Shown piece after piece: positions 1 through 7,434 of a stretch of DNA of 36,913 nt. Numbering within the stretch: position 1 is the stretch's first letter; every line of letters starts with the position of its first letter. The stretch spans positions 1 through 36,913 of the forward strand of contig JAIXPH010000047.1 of NCBI GenBank assembly GCA_027486345.1. The letters run 5' to 3'. Below the pieces are notes generated by a model, which was not told where the DNA came from, searched no databases, and saw nothing but the letters and a program-made list of their open reading frames with translations. Source of the stretch: Paracoccaceae bacterium. Lineage in GTDB: Bacteria; Pseudomonadota; Alphaproteobacteria; Rhodobacterales; Rhodobacteraceae. The position numbers and the translations under genes were made by a program.

Positions 1-1488
1 ACCGTGTTCCGGGATTGCGTGGTCAAGGCCGGGATGACCGGCACGATCACCAACCTGACCGTGACCAAGGGGACATCATCCAAAACCGTCTCGGCCAGCG
101 CGACAGAGACGCTGCCCACCATGTTCATCGGCTTGCTCGGGATGAACACCCTGACGGTGCAGGCCACCTCCAGCGCTGCGGAACGGGTCGGCAATGTCGA
201 GATTGCCTTGGTTCTCGACGTATCCGGGTCCATGGCGGGTTCACGCATCACCAATCTCAAGGTCGCGGCAAAGCAGTTCGTCAGCACCTTGCTCGCGGAT
301 GACACGGACGGCCGGGTCCTGATCTCGGTGGTGCCCTACAACGGCAGCCTCAGCATCGGCCACCAGTTGACCACGAAGTTCAACATCACGAACATCCCGT
401 TCAACACGACCAATTCGCCGGACCTGCGGAACTACCGTTGCGTCGATCTGCCGGACTCGGCCTATTCCGGCACGGCCATCTCGCGCACGATGCCAATTCC
501 CGCCTCCAGCTTTGTTGACCCGACCGCTTACATGGACAGGAACGTTTACGTGACCCCTGCGGCCGCCCGTGCCACGCCAGCCTCGGTCAATGTAGGGTGT
601 TCGCCGACGCCCTCTGCCTATGCGGGCAATGTGATCTTGCTGCCCGGATTCACGCCCCCCGGCGATCAGACCAAAGTCGATTCACCTTCGAAACGGGTGA
701 GCTACCTTTCGGCCTTCATCGACAGCCTGAGTGCACATGGCCAGACGTCCATCCACAAGGGCATGCGCTGGGGCCTTGCCTTGCTTGATCCGTCGATGAA
801 GGACATCTATCGCGAATTCATCGCCTCCGGGCAGATGCCACCGTCAACGCGCGACAGGCCCTTGGCCTTTGGTGATCCCGATGTCCTGAAGGTGATCGTG
901 CTGATGTCGGACGGTGAGAACACGACCGACGGTTTCATCAACGCAGGTTTTCGCTCTGGCAGCCCCCTGTCCACCGCCCCAGCAAGCCAGCGCAGCCCGA
1001 TGTCACCGATCTGGCTGGCACCCGATGGCAACTATTCCATCTTCCACACCGGACGACCCGCCAATGCCGACCATTGGGTGCCCCATCTGAGCACCTGGGT
1101 CGCCGCGCCTTGGGTCAGCACCAGCGGTGGCGGCTCTGCGACCAACCTGACCTGGGGCCAGGTCTGGGACCGCCTCAACATGGGCTATATCGTCTGGCAG
1201 TTCTATTTCCGCGCCGGTGTGATGACCACCGCCGCAGCCAGCCAGATGATCCGCACCACGGTCACCCCGGCCACGATGAACAGCCAGCTCCAGACAGTCT
1301 GCGACACGGCCCGCAGCGCGAATGTGGTGGTTTATTCCATCGCCTTCGAAGCGCCCCCTGTGGGACAGACCGCGCTGCGCAACTGCGCCTCGACGGCATC
1401 GCGCTACTATGTCGCCACGCCGACCACGATCTCGCAGGTGTTCTCCTCCATCGCGGGCAACATCACCAAGCTGCGGCTGACGCAATAG
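1..1488 (+). CDS. TadG-like pilus-associated protein with von Willebrand factor A domain (5' partial)
   Basis: The reading frame is open from the first base, so the true start and probably an N-terminal TadE-like membrane anchor lie upstream of the window. The visible 495 residues hold a von Willebrand A domain. Its MIDAS metal site is the DVSGS motif near residue 73, followed by a strand RVLISVVPYNG and later KVIVLMSDGEN, which carries the second acidic position. A long insertion rich in Ser, Thr and Pro splits the domain, as is usual in TadG proteins of tight-adherence (Flp) pilus loci. The C-terminal strand VVVYSIAFEAP and the pair of cysteines around it also fit. The likely role is cell-envelope or pilus assembly. 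No other tad gene is in view, so the pilus link is inference from domain layout. It ends in TAG, and no strong terminator follows. Confidence 0.75.
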   Translation, partial: TVFRDCVVKAGMTGTITNLTVTKGTSSKTVSASATETLPTMFIGLLGMNTLTVQATSSAAERVGNVEIALVLDVSGSMAGSRITNLKVAAKQFVSTLLADDTDGRVLISVVPYNGSLSIGHQLTTKFNITNIPFNTTNSPDLRNYRCVDLPDSAYSGTAISRTMPIPASSFVDPTAYMDRNVYVTPAAARATPASVNVGCSPTPSAYAGNVILLPGFTPPGDQTKVDSPSKRVSYLSAFIDSLSAHGQTSIHKGMRWGLALLDPSMKDIYREFIASGQMPPSTRDRPLAFGDPDVLKVIVLMSDGENTTDGFINAGFRSGSPLSTAPASQRSPMSPIWLAPDGNYSIFHTGRPANADHWVPHLSTWVAAPWVSTSGGGSATNLTWGQVWDRLNMGYIVWQFYFRAGVMTTAAASQMIRTTVTPATMNSQLQTVCDTARSANVVVYSIAFEAPPVGQTALRNCASTASRYYVATPTTISQVFSSIAGNITKLRLTQ

Positions 1489-1602
1489 GCCCGACCCTTG
1501 GTGCTTGTGCGGGCTTGCACAGTCGCCGCGCGAGGGACGGGCATTGCTGGAACGGGGATTGCGGCCTACCTCTGGGCCAAAGCAATCACCCGGAGAGCCG
1601 TC

Positions 1603-2514
1603 ATGTCCATCCGCCCCGTCCGCGAAGAACGCGCCGCCCAACCGACCTATGAGGGCGCAGGCGTGCACCTGCACCGCGCCTTCGGCTTTCATGACCCGTC
1701 GGAACTGGACCCGTTCCTGCTGTTCGACGACTTCCGCAACGAAGACCCGCGCGATTACCTGCGCGGCTTTCCGTGGCATCCGCATCGCGGGATCGAGACG
1801 ATCACCTATGTGCTGGCAGGCGCGGTGGAGCATGGCGACAGCCTTGGCAACACCGGCACCCTGCGCGGCGGCGATGTGCAATGGATGACCGCAGGGTCGG
1901 GCATCCTGCATCAGGAAATGCCGCGCGGGAATGCCAAGGGCCAGATGCACGGCTTTCAGCTGTGGGCCAACCTGCCCGCCGACCTGAAGATGACCGCGCC
2001 GCGCTATCAGGACGTCAAGGGCAAGGACATCCCCGAGATCATGGATGACGATGGCACCATCGTCAAAGTCATCGTGGGGTCCTTCTGGGGCAAGACCGGC
2101 CCGGTGGATGGCATCGCCGCCGATCCGCAATATCTGGACATCTACGTTCCGCCGAACCGCCGCAAGTCGTTCAAGATCGACACCTACCGCCGCGCGTTTG
2201 CCTATATCTTCGACGGCAAGGGCACCTTCCGCGATGCCAGCCGCCCGCAAGGGGTGCTGTTGGAAAAAGAGGTGAACGGCGAAGAGGTCAACATCCGCGA
2301 CCTGTCGGGCGACCGCACCTTGGTCAAGTTCGGCACCGGGGATGAGGTGACGGTGACCGCCGGGCCGGATGGCATCCGCTTCCTGCTGATCTCGGGCGCG
2401 CCGATTCAGGAACCCGTGGCATGGCACGGCCCCATCGTGATGAACACGCAGGCCGAAATCCGGCAGGCGATGGCGGACCTCAAGAACGGCACCTTCATCA
2501 AGCCCGCGCACTGA
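1603..2514 (+). CDS. Pirin family protein
   Basis: This is a bicupin of the pirin family, 303 residues, close to the usual length. The N-terminal cupin carries the metal-binding set: the HPH pair in FPWHPHRGIETITYVL, the EHGD motif, and the downstream GILHQEM with its His and Glu. These match the iron-binding histidines and glutamate of characterised pirins, some of which are quercetinases or transcription cofactors. The C-terminal half is the second, metal-free cupin. I chose the ATG at 1603 because a purine-rich GGAGAG lies 6-12 bases upstream and pirin homology begins at SIRPV. The frame is open back to 1498 but reads non-homologous sequence there. The physiological substrate cannot be told from sequence. 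It is monocistronic and followed by a clear terminator. Confidence 0.9.
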   Translation: MSIRPVREERAAQPTYEGAGVHLHRAFGFHDPSELDPFLLFDDFRNEDPRDYLRGFPWHPHRGIETITYVLAGAVEHGDSLGNTGTLRGGDVQWMTAGSGILHQEMPRGNAKGQMHGFQLWANLPADLKMTAPRYQDVKGKDIPEIMDDDGTIVKVIVGSFWGKTGPVDGIAADPQYLDIYVPPNRRKSFKIDTYRRAFAYIFDGKGTFRDASRPQGVLLEKEVNGEEVNIRDLSGDRTLVKFGTGDEVTVTAGPDGIRFLLISGAPIQEPVAWHGPIVMNTQAEIRQAMADLKNGTFIKPAH

Positions 2515-2554
2515 CGCGCCGGTTGTGCGCCTTGGCCTTAGGGTTTAGGTCTGG

Positions 2555-2581
2555 ACGGGCGGGGTGATCCCGCCCGTTTTC
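2555..2581 (+). terminator. Rho-independent terminator after the pirin gene
   Basis: A 9-bp perfect stem ACGGGCGGG/CCCGCCCGT with loop GTGAT is followed by TTTTCC. It lies 40 bases after the pirin stop and only 17 bases before the next ATG, so the following small gene must be transcribed from inside this gap or by read-through. Confidence 0.8.
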
Positions 2582-2598
2582 CTTCGCTGGTGGTGTCG

Positions 2599-2814
2599 AT
2601 GAAACGTAGCGCTGTTCTTTTCGTGCTGTCGCTTGGCGCCTGCCATCCCCTGCCCGACCTTGGCACCGCCACTGCGCCCGCCGGTCCGCCCCCGGTGCTT
2701 GTGCCGCTGGACGAGGTGCTCTCTGCCGCCCTGCCCCAAGCCAGCGCCGACAGCGCCGCCGCCCTGATCGCACGCGGAGAGGCTGCCCGCGCCGCCGCGC
2801 TGTCATCCCCCTGA
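2599..2814 (+). CDS. Small putative lipoprotein
   Basis: This is a 71-residue protein starting MKRSAVLFVLSLGAC. It has a positively charged start, a short hydrophobic stretch and a lipobox (LGAC) with Cys at position 15, so a signal-peptidase II lipoprotein is likely. The mature part is Ala/Pro-rich, with a predicted helix at the end (ADSAAALIARGEAARAAAL). No family is recognised. The start is the ATG at 2599. A GTG nine bases earlier is in frame, but it would put three extra residues before the basic start. The gene sits between two hairpins and may be a minor envelope protein. Its coding status is supported mainly by the lipobox and GC-biased third positions. Confidence 0.55.
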   Translation: MKRSAVLFVLSLGACHPLPDLGTATAPAGPPPVLVPLDEVLSAALPQASADSAAALIARGEAARAAALSSP

Positions 2815-2824
2815 GCCAAGCCCG

Positions 2825-2847
2825 CCGCCCCTAATTGCAAGGGGCGG
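2825..2847 (+). terminator. Hairpin between the lipoprotein gene and hom
   Basis: CCGCCCCT pairs with AGGGGCGG around the loop AATTGCA, starting 10 bases after the lipoprotein stop. No T-run follows, so it is either a weak terminator or a 3' stabilising hairpin. Confidence 0.4.
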
Positions 2848-2907
2848 GACAAACCGCTAACAGGGCGTCGGATTTGCCCCGCCAACTGGCCGAAGAAGGA
2901 GTCTCCC

Positions 2908-4203
2908 ATGCCCGCACCGCTGCGTCTTGGTCTTGCTGGTCTGGGCACCGTGGGGGTGGGCGTGGTGCAGATCGTGCAGCGCCATGCGGACATGATCGCC
3001 GCCCGCGCCGGGCGTCCGGTGGTGATCACCGCCGTCTCGGCCCGTGACCGCACCAAGAACCGCGATGCCGACCTGTCGGGATATGCGTGGGAAACCGACC
3101 CCGTCGCCTTGGCCAAGCGCGATGATGTGGATGTGTTCATCGAAGTGATGGGCGGCCACGACGGCCCCGCCAAGGCCGCGACCGAGGCGGCACTGGCCGC
3201 AGGCAAGGATGTCGTCACCGCCAACAAGGCCCTGCTGGCCCATCACGGCCACGCGCTGGCCTTGGCCGCCGAATCCGCAGGCCGTGTGATCCGCTTTGAA
3301 GCCGCCGTCGCCGGTGGCATCCCCGTCATCAAGGCCCTGACCGAAGGGCTGGCCGCCAACCGCATCAAGCGGGTGATGGGCGTGATGAACGGCACCTGCA
3401 ATTACATCCTGACCCGGATGCAGAACGCGGGCCTTCCCTATGAGACGGTGTTCGAAGAGGCGCGCCAACTGGGCTATCTGGAAGCCGACCCGAACCTTGA
3501 CGTGGGGGGCATCGACGCGGGCCACAAACTCTCGCTTCTGTCGGCCATCGCCTTTGGCACACAGGTCAGCTTTGACCATGTGGAGTTGGAAGGCATCGGC
3601 AATGTCTCCATCGACGACATCAACCATGCCGCCGAAATGGGCTACCGGATCAAACTTCTGGGCGTGGCGCAGGAAACCGGGCGCGGTCTGGAACAGCGCA
3701 TGACGCCCTGCCTTGTCCCCGCTGACAGCCCGCTTGGCCAGTTGCAGGGCGGCACCAATATGGTCGTGCTGGAAGGCGATGCCGTGGGCCAGATCGTCCT
3801 GCGCGGCGCGGGGGCAGGCTCTGGCCCCACCGCCAGCGCGGTGATGGCCGATGTGCTGGACATCGCGCGCGGCATCCGCCTGCCGGTCTTTGGCCAGCCC
3901 GCCTCTACCCTGCGCGCGCCGGTGCCCGCCAAGTCAGCGACACCTGCGCCCTATTACCTGCGGATGACGCTGTTGGACAAACCCGGCGCGCTGGCCAAGA
4001 TCGCCACCTGTCTGGGAGAGGCGGGGATTTCCATCGACCAGATGCGCCAGATCAACCAACCCGGTGAGGCGGACGACAACGCCGTGGTGATCTTCGTCAC
4101 TCACAAAGCCGCCCCCGCCGACATCGCCCATGCCCAAAGCCAATTCGCCGCGACCGGGGTGCTGGTGGGTCAGGCCGTGGCGATCCGGATCGAGGCGGTC
4201 TGA
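2908..4203 (+). CDS. hom: Homoserine dehydrogenase
   Basis: NAD(P)-dependent reduction of aspartate semialdehyde to homoserine, the branch to threonine, methionine and isoleucine. The 431 residues have the standard three-part layout. A Rossmann domain opens with GLAGLGTVGVG (residues 8-18). A catalytic domain contains VMNGTCNYILT and the family signature GGIDAGHKLSLLSAIAFG, with catalytic Lys207. A C-terminal ACT regulatory domain begins near residue 350 (YYLRMTLLDKPGALAKIA), suggesting feedback control, typically by threonine. A strong AAGAAGGAG lies 6-14 bases before the ATG. glpX lies downstream on the same strand, an association common in Rhodobacterales, but here a minus-strand gene sits between them. 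Confidence 0.97.
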   Translation: MPAPLRLGLAGLGTVGVGVVQIVQRHADMIAARAGRPVVITAVSARDRTKNRDADLSGYAWETDPVALAKRDDVDVFIEVMGGHDGPAKAATEAALAAGKDVVTANKALLAHHGHALALAAESAGRVIRFEAAVAGGIPVIKALTEGLAANRIKRVMGVMNGTCNYILTRMQNAGLPYETVFEEARQLGYLEADPNLDVGGIDAGHKLSLLSAIAFGTQVSFDHVELEGIGNVSIDDINHAAEMGYRIKLLGVAQETGRGLEQRMTPCLVPADSPLGQLQGGTNMVVLEGDAVGQIVLRGAGAGSGPTASAVMADVLDIARGIRLPVFGQPASTLRAPVPAKSATPAPYYLRMTLLDKPGALAKIATCLGEAGISIDQMRQINQPGEADDNAVVIFVTHKAAPADIAHAQSQFAATGVLVGQAVAIRIEAV

Positions 4204-4207
4204 CCCG

Positions 4208-4666
4208 TCACGCGCATTTCGGCGCGTCGGGGCAATCCTCGGCGGTGATCCGCGCCAGCAGGTCGAACAAGGCCCCGTCGGTCAGGATCTCTGCGCTGTT
4301 GGCGCAGAGATAGGCCAGATGCGGCTCCAGATCGCGGCGGAACTGCGTCTCCCACTCCGGCGACTGGTCCAGCATCTGTTCCGCCGCATAGAGGAGATGC
4401 GACACGAAGGCATCATAGGCAGGGGCCTGCTTGCCCGTCATCACCGCGCAGAGGTCCGCCGGTTCGGCAAGGTCCGGCACCGTGACCGCCAAGGCCAGAT
4501 GGTTGCGATAGGCATCCCGCGCCGATTGCTGGGCCTGAATGTCGCTGGCCGCGCGCACCTGCCAGACCACCCCCACCAGCGCCAGAACCGCGACCACCGC
4601 CGTCAGCGCAGCGGAACCCGCCTCGACCGCATCGGCGTTACGCTTCAGCCAGACCAACATGTTCAT
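4208..4666 (-). CDS. Hypothetical protein with one N-terminal membrane helix
   Basis: A 152-residue protein of no family I recognise. A single hydrophobic helix spans about residues 17-38 (AALTAVVAVLALVGVVW). It is followed by a polar helical region and a soluble domain with four Cys: two within the central and late parts (DLCAVM, AYLCAN) and two at the end (EDCPDAPKC). A GAAGGG ribosome site precedes the ATG. It converges on hom with only four bases between the stops. The likely topology is a short cytoplasmic tail and an exported C-terminal domain, where the paired cysteines could form disulphides. That is inference only. Confidence 0.65.
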   Translation of the reverse strand: MNMLVWLKRNADAVEAGSAALTAVVAVLALVGVVWQVRAASDIQAQQSARDAYRNHLALAVTVPDLAEPADLCAVMTGKQAPAYDAFVSHLLYAAEQMLDQSPEWETQFRRDLEPHLAYLCANSAEILTDGALFDLLARITAEDCPDAPKCA

Positions 4667-4738
4667 TACCCTTCACGACCTGCGCGGCAGTTTCTCCGTC
4701 ACGGCCGCATGACACAAGCGCGCTGTTAGCGCCACCAT

Positions 4739-4774
4739 CCTTGCCCCCTCTGCCGCCCGGCGCTAAGGGCAAGG
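4739..4774 (+). promoter_or_regulatory. Inverted repeat and possible promoter ahead of glpX
   Basis: CCTTGCCC (4739-4746) and GGGCAAGG (4767-4774) form an 8-bp inverted repeat 37 bases before the glpX start. Within it TTGCCC (4741) and TAAGGG (4764) are spaced by 17 bases, like a weak sigma-70 promoter. The repeat could instead be an operator, for example for a LysR-type regulator. Confidence 0.3.
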
Positions 4775-4810
4775 GAAATTGACCTCGCCCATAGGGAGCG
4801 CCGCCAGATC

Positions 4811-5776
4811 ATGGCCGACAAGGAAGAATTTCAGGACCGTCTTTTGTCTTTGGGCCTTGCCCGTGTGTCCGAGGCGGCGGCGCTGGCCTCGGCCCGTCTG
4901 ATCGGGCGCGGCGATGAAAAGGCCGCCGACCAAGCCGCCGTCAACGCCATGCGCGACCAGTTGAACCTTCTGGACATCGCTGGCGTCGTGGTCATCGGCG
5001 AGGGTGAGCGCGACGAGGCCCCGATGCTGTATATCGGCGAGGAGGTCGGCACCGGCAACGGCCCCGCCGTGGACATCGCGCTGGACCCGCTGGAAGGCAC
5101 CACCCTGACCGCCAAGGACATGCCCAACGCCCTGACCGTGATCGCCATGGCCCCGCGCGGCACGCTGCTGCATGCCCCCGACGTCTACATGGAAAAGCTG
5201 GCCATCGGCACCGGCCACAAGCCCGGCACCGTCACCATGACCATGAGCCCGTCCGAGCGTGTCTCGGCCCTCGCCGCCGCCAAGGGCTGCTCGACCGAGG
5301 ATATCACCGTCTGCGTGCTGGAACGCCCCCGGCATGAGGAAATGATCGCCGAAATCCGCTCCACCGGGGCGGCGATCCGGCTGATCACTGATGGCGACGT
5401 GGCGGGTGTCATGCACTGCGCAGAGCCTGAGGTGACGGGGATCGACATGTATATGGGCTCCGGCGGTGCGCCCGAGGGCGTGCTGGCCGCCGCCGCGCTG
5501 AAATGCATGGGCGGGCAATTCTTCGGCAAGCTGTTGTTCCGCAACGAGGATGAAAAGGCCCGCGCCCGCAAGGCCGGGATCACCAACTTCGACCGCGTCT
5601 ATACCCGCGATGATCTGGTGCGCGGCGATGTGATCTTTGCGGCCACCGGGGTGACCAATGGCTCGCTTCTGGCCGGGATCAAGCGCGAACCGGGCTGGAT
5701 GACGACCGAGACGCTGTTGATGCGCTCCAAGACCGGGTCCGTCCGCCGCGTCACCTATCGCAGCCCGATCAAGTGA
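4811..5776 (+). CDS. glpX: Class II fructose-1,6-bisphosphatase (GlpX type)
   Basis: Hydrolyses fructose 1,6-bisphosphate to fructose 6-phosphate in gluconeogenesis, and may also cleave sedoheptulose bisphosphate. The 321 residues match the GlpX family. The metal site GEGERDEAPML is at residues 63-73, and DIALDPLEGTT at 88-98 is the Li-sensitive phosphatase signature with Asp92 and Glu95. APDVYMEKLAIG and the downstream TGAAIRLITDGDV and YMGSGGAPEGV substrate loops follow. AGGGAG lies 13-18 bases before the ATG. The position next to hom fits a Rhodobacterales arrangement. In that lineage recJ is often next. Here an efflux gene follows instead. Confidence 0.95.
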   Translation: MADKEEFQDRLLSLGLARVSEAAALASARLIGRGDEKAADQAAVNAMRDQLNLLDIAGVVVIGEGERDEAPMLYIGEEVGTGNGPAVDIALDPLEGTTLTAKDMPNALTVIAMAPRGTLLHAPDVYMEKLAIGTGHKPGTVTMTMSPSERVSALAAAKGCSTEDITVCVLERPRHEEMIAEIRSTGAAIRLITDGDVAGVMHCAEPEVTGIDMYMGSGGAPEGVLAAAALKCMGGQFFGKLLFRNEDEKARARKAGITNFDRVYTRDDLVRGDVIFAATGVTNGSLLAGIKREPGWMTTETLLMRSKTGSVRRVTYRSPIK

Positions 5777-5783
5777 CTGGCGG

Positions 5784-5832
5784 CCCGGCCCTGCCAGTGG
5801 GTGGGGCCGGGCGTGCTGTGCGCCTGCGCACA
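5784..5832 (+). terminator. Two consecutive hairpins after glpX
   Basis: CCCGGCCC/GGGCCGGG (5784-5791 with 5804-5811) and TGTGCGC/GCGCACA (5817-5823 with 5826-5832) start 8 bases after the glpX stop. Neither has a T-run. A third, weaker stem with one G·T pair, TCTCGCGC/GCGCGGGA, follows near 5843-5872. They probably end or protect the glpX transcript. Confidence 0.45.
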
Positions 5833-5889
5833 GGGCAGAGCATCTCTCGCGCCATGGACAGCGCGCGGGAAGGGGCGTAGCCAAGCCGG

Positions 5890-7101
5890 ATGCAAAATCC
5901 CCGTTTCCTGACCCGCACCACCCCTCCCCATATCGTCACGCTGATCCTGCTGGCAGGTCTTTCGGCGCTGACGATGAACATCATGCTGCCGTCCCTGCCC
6001 GGCATGGCGGTCTGGTTCGGCGTGCCCTATGCCACGATGCAGCTCTCCGTCGCGCTGTACCTGCTCTTGTCGGCGCTGCTGCAGGTGGTGATCGGCCCGA
6101 TTTCCGACCGCTATGGTCGCCGCGCCGTGCTGCTGGTGTCCTTGGTGCTGTTCCTGATCGCCACGGTCGGCACGCTGATTGCGCCAACGGCGGAAGTCTT
6201 CCTGCTCTGCAGCATGGGTCAGGCCGTGGTCGCGGCGGGCATGGTGCTGTCCCGCGCCGTGGTGCGCGACATGGTGCCCGATGCGCAGGCCGCCAGCATG
6301 ATCGGTTACGTGACGATGGGCATGTCCATCGTGCCGATGGTCGGCCCGGTGATCGGCGGCGTGCTGGACGAGGCGTTCGGCTGGCATGCGAATTTCGCGC
6401 TTCTGGCCGTCCTCGGGCTGGTGGTGCTGGCGCTGGTCTGGGCCGATCTGGGCGAGACGGCGACGCTGCGCCGCGTCAGCCTTGGCGACCAGATGCGCAG
6501 CTATCCGGGCTTGCTGCGGTCGCAACGCTTTTGGGGCTATGTGGGCTGCGCGACCTTTTCGTCGGGGGCCTTCTTCGCCTATCTCGGCGGCGCGCCCTAT
6601 GTCGGCAACACGGTGTTCCACCTGACCTCGTCGCAAGTCGGCATCCTGTTTGCCATCACCGCCGTGGGCTATGCGGCGGGCAATTTCGTAGCGGGGCGCT
6701 ATTCGGTGCGGATCGGCATGAACCGGATGGTCCTGATCGGATCGGCCATCACCGCGGGCGGCCTTGCGGCGCTGCTGGCGCTGACGCTGGCGGGCGTGCA
6801 TTCGGCGGTGGTGTTCTTCGGCTTCACCGCCTTTGTTGGCATCGGCAACGGCATGACGCTGCCCAATGCCAATGCCGGGATGCTGTCGATCAAGCCGGAG
6901 CTGGCGGGCACCGCCTCCGGCCTTGGCGGGGCGATCCAGATTGGCGGCGGGGCGGCCTTGGCAGCTTTGGCCGGGGCGCTTCTGGGGCCGGGCGCGGATG
7001 AGGTGCCCTTGGTCATGCTGATGCTGGCATCGGGCGCGATGTCGGTGGTGTCGATCCTGTGGGTCATGCGCCGGGCGCGTGCGCTGGGGCTGGCGGGGTG
7101 A
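5890..7101 (+). CDS. MFS drug-resistance transporter, Bcr/CflA family
   Basis: A 403-residue inner-membrane proton-driven efflux protein with 12 predicted membrane segments. The MFS motif A, GPISDRYGRRAVLL, lies between segments 2 and 3 (about residues 69-82). The segment 5 antiporter motif region reads MSIVPMVGPVIGGVL, typical of drug:H+ antiporters. The opening LTMNIMLPSLPGMA matches the Bcr/CflA subgroup. The start at 5890 has only a weak ribosome site (GGAAGGGGCG is about 20 bases away), so translation may be low or the true start may differ slightly. The substrate cannot be assigned. Transcription is co-directional with glpX but separated by hairpins. Confidence 0.85.
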   Translation: MQNPRFLTRTTPPHIVTLILLAGLSALTMNIMLPSLPGMAVWFGVPYATMQLSVALYLLLSALLQVVIGPISDRYGRRAVLLVSLVLFLIATVGTLIAPTAEVFLLCSMGQAVVAAGMVLSRAVVRDMVPDAQAASMIGYVTMGMSIVPMVGPVIGGVLDEAFGWHANFALLAVLGLVVLALVWADLGETATLRRVSLGDQMRSYPGLLRSQRFWGYVGCATFSSGAFFAYLGGAPYVGNTVFHLTSSQVGILFAITAVGYAAGNFVAGRYSVRIGMNRMVLIGSAITAGGLAALLALTLAGVHSAVVFFGFTAFVGIGNGMTLPNANAGMLSIKPELAGTASGLGGAIQIGGGAALAALAGALLGPGADEVPLVMLMLASGAMSVVSILWVMRRARALGLAG

Positions 7102-7106
7102 GACGT

Positions 7107-7346
7107 CAGAGGACCGACGCGATAACGCGCCCCATGGCGCGTTTCGCCGGTCCGATTGCGGCTGAGGCCACGAAGCGGCAAGGGGTTTTCCGCAGTCTTG
7201 ACATATCAGGCACGGGCCGAGCCCGCCCGGCGGGTGCGCCCTTTGCGCGCCCGCCCCCCGCAGGGCGGGCGCGGCCCGTGCACGGAGCGCACGGGCGGGC
7301 ATGCTGCAACGTAATGAAACGCGCGGGTCGCTTGCCCCGCGCGACT
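7107..7346 (+). repeat. Structured intergenic repeat, copy A
   Basis: A GC-rich element of 240 bp, starting 5 bases after the efflux gene and shared with 28761-28997 and 29031-29268. In order it holds an outer stem GGACCG/CGGTCC (7111-7116 with 7148-7153) enclosing an 8-bp stem AACGCGCC/GGCGCGTT with loop CCAT; then GCACGGG (7210), the stem GGGTGCGC/GCGCGCCC (7232-7252), CCCGTGC (7275) and GCACGGG (7289); and a terminal stem CGCGCGGG/CCCGCGCG (7320-7343). No believable reading frame fits it. The + strand is taken as sense because a T-G apposition in the 7232 stem is a permitted wobble only in RNA of that strand. Its function is unknown. Confidence 0.85.
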
Positions 7347-7392
7347 GGGATGAGGGCACCACCCATCTTGACGCCCCGCGGAATTTGACGTT

Positions 7393-7424
7393 TTTTGCAA
7401 AACGCATCTCCACGCTTTGCAAAA
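7393..7424 (+). promoter_or_regulatory. Twin TTTGCAAA-type operators of scfR
   Basis: TTTTGCAAAA (7393-7402) and CTTTGCAAAA (7415-7424) are near-identical palindromes with centres 22 bp apart, two helical turns. The second overlaps the ribosome site of scfR. A TTGACG (7385-7390) just upstream could be a -35 element. RamB, a related regulator in Corynebacterium, binds a motif with the core CTTTGCAAA, so autoregulation by ScfR is the natural reading. Confidence 0.65.
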
Positions 7425-7434
7425 GGACTCCCCC

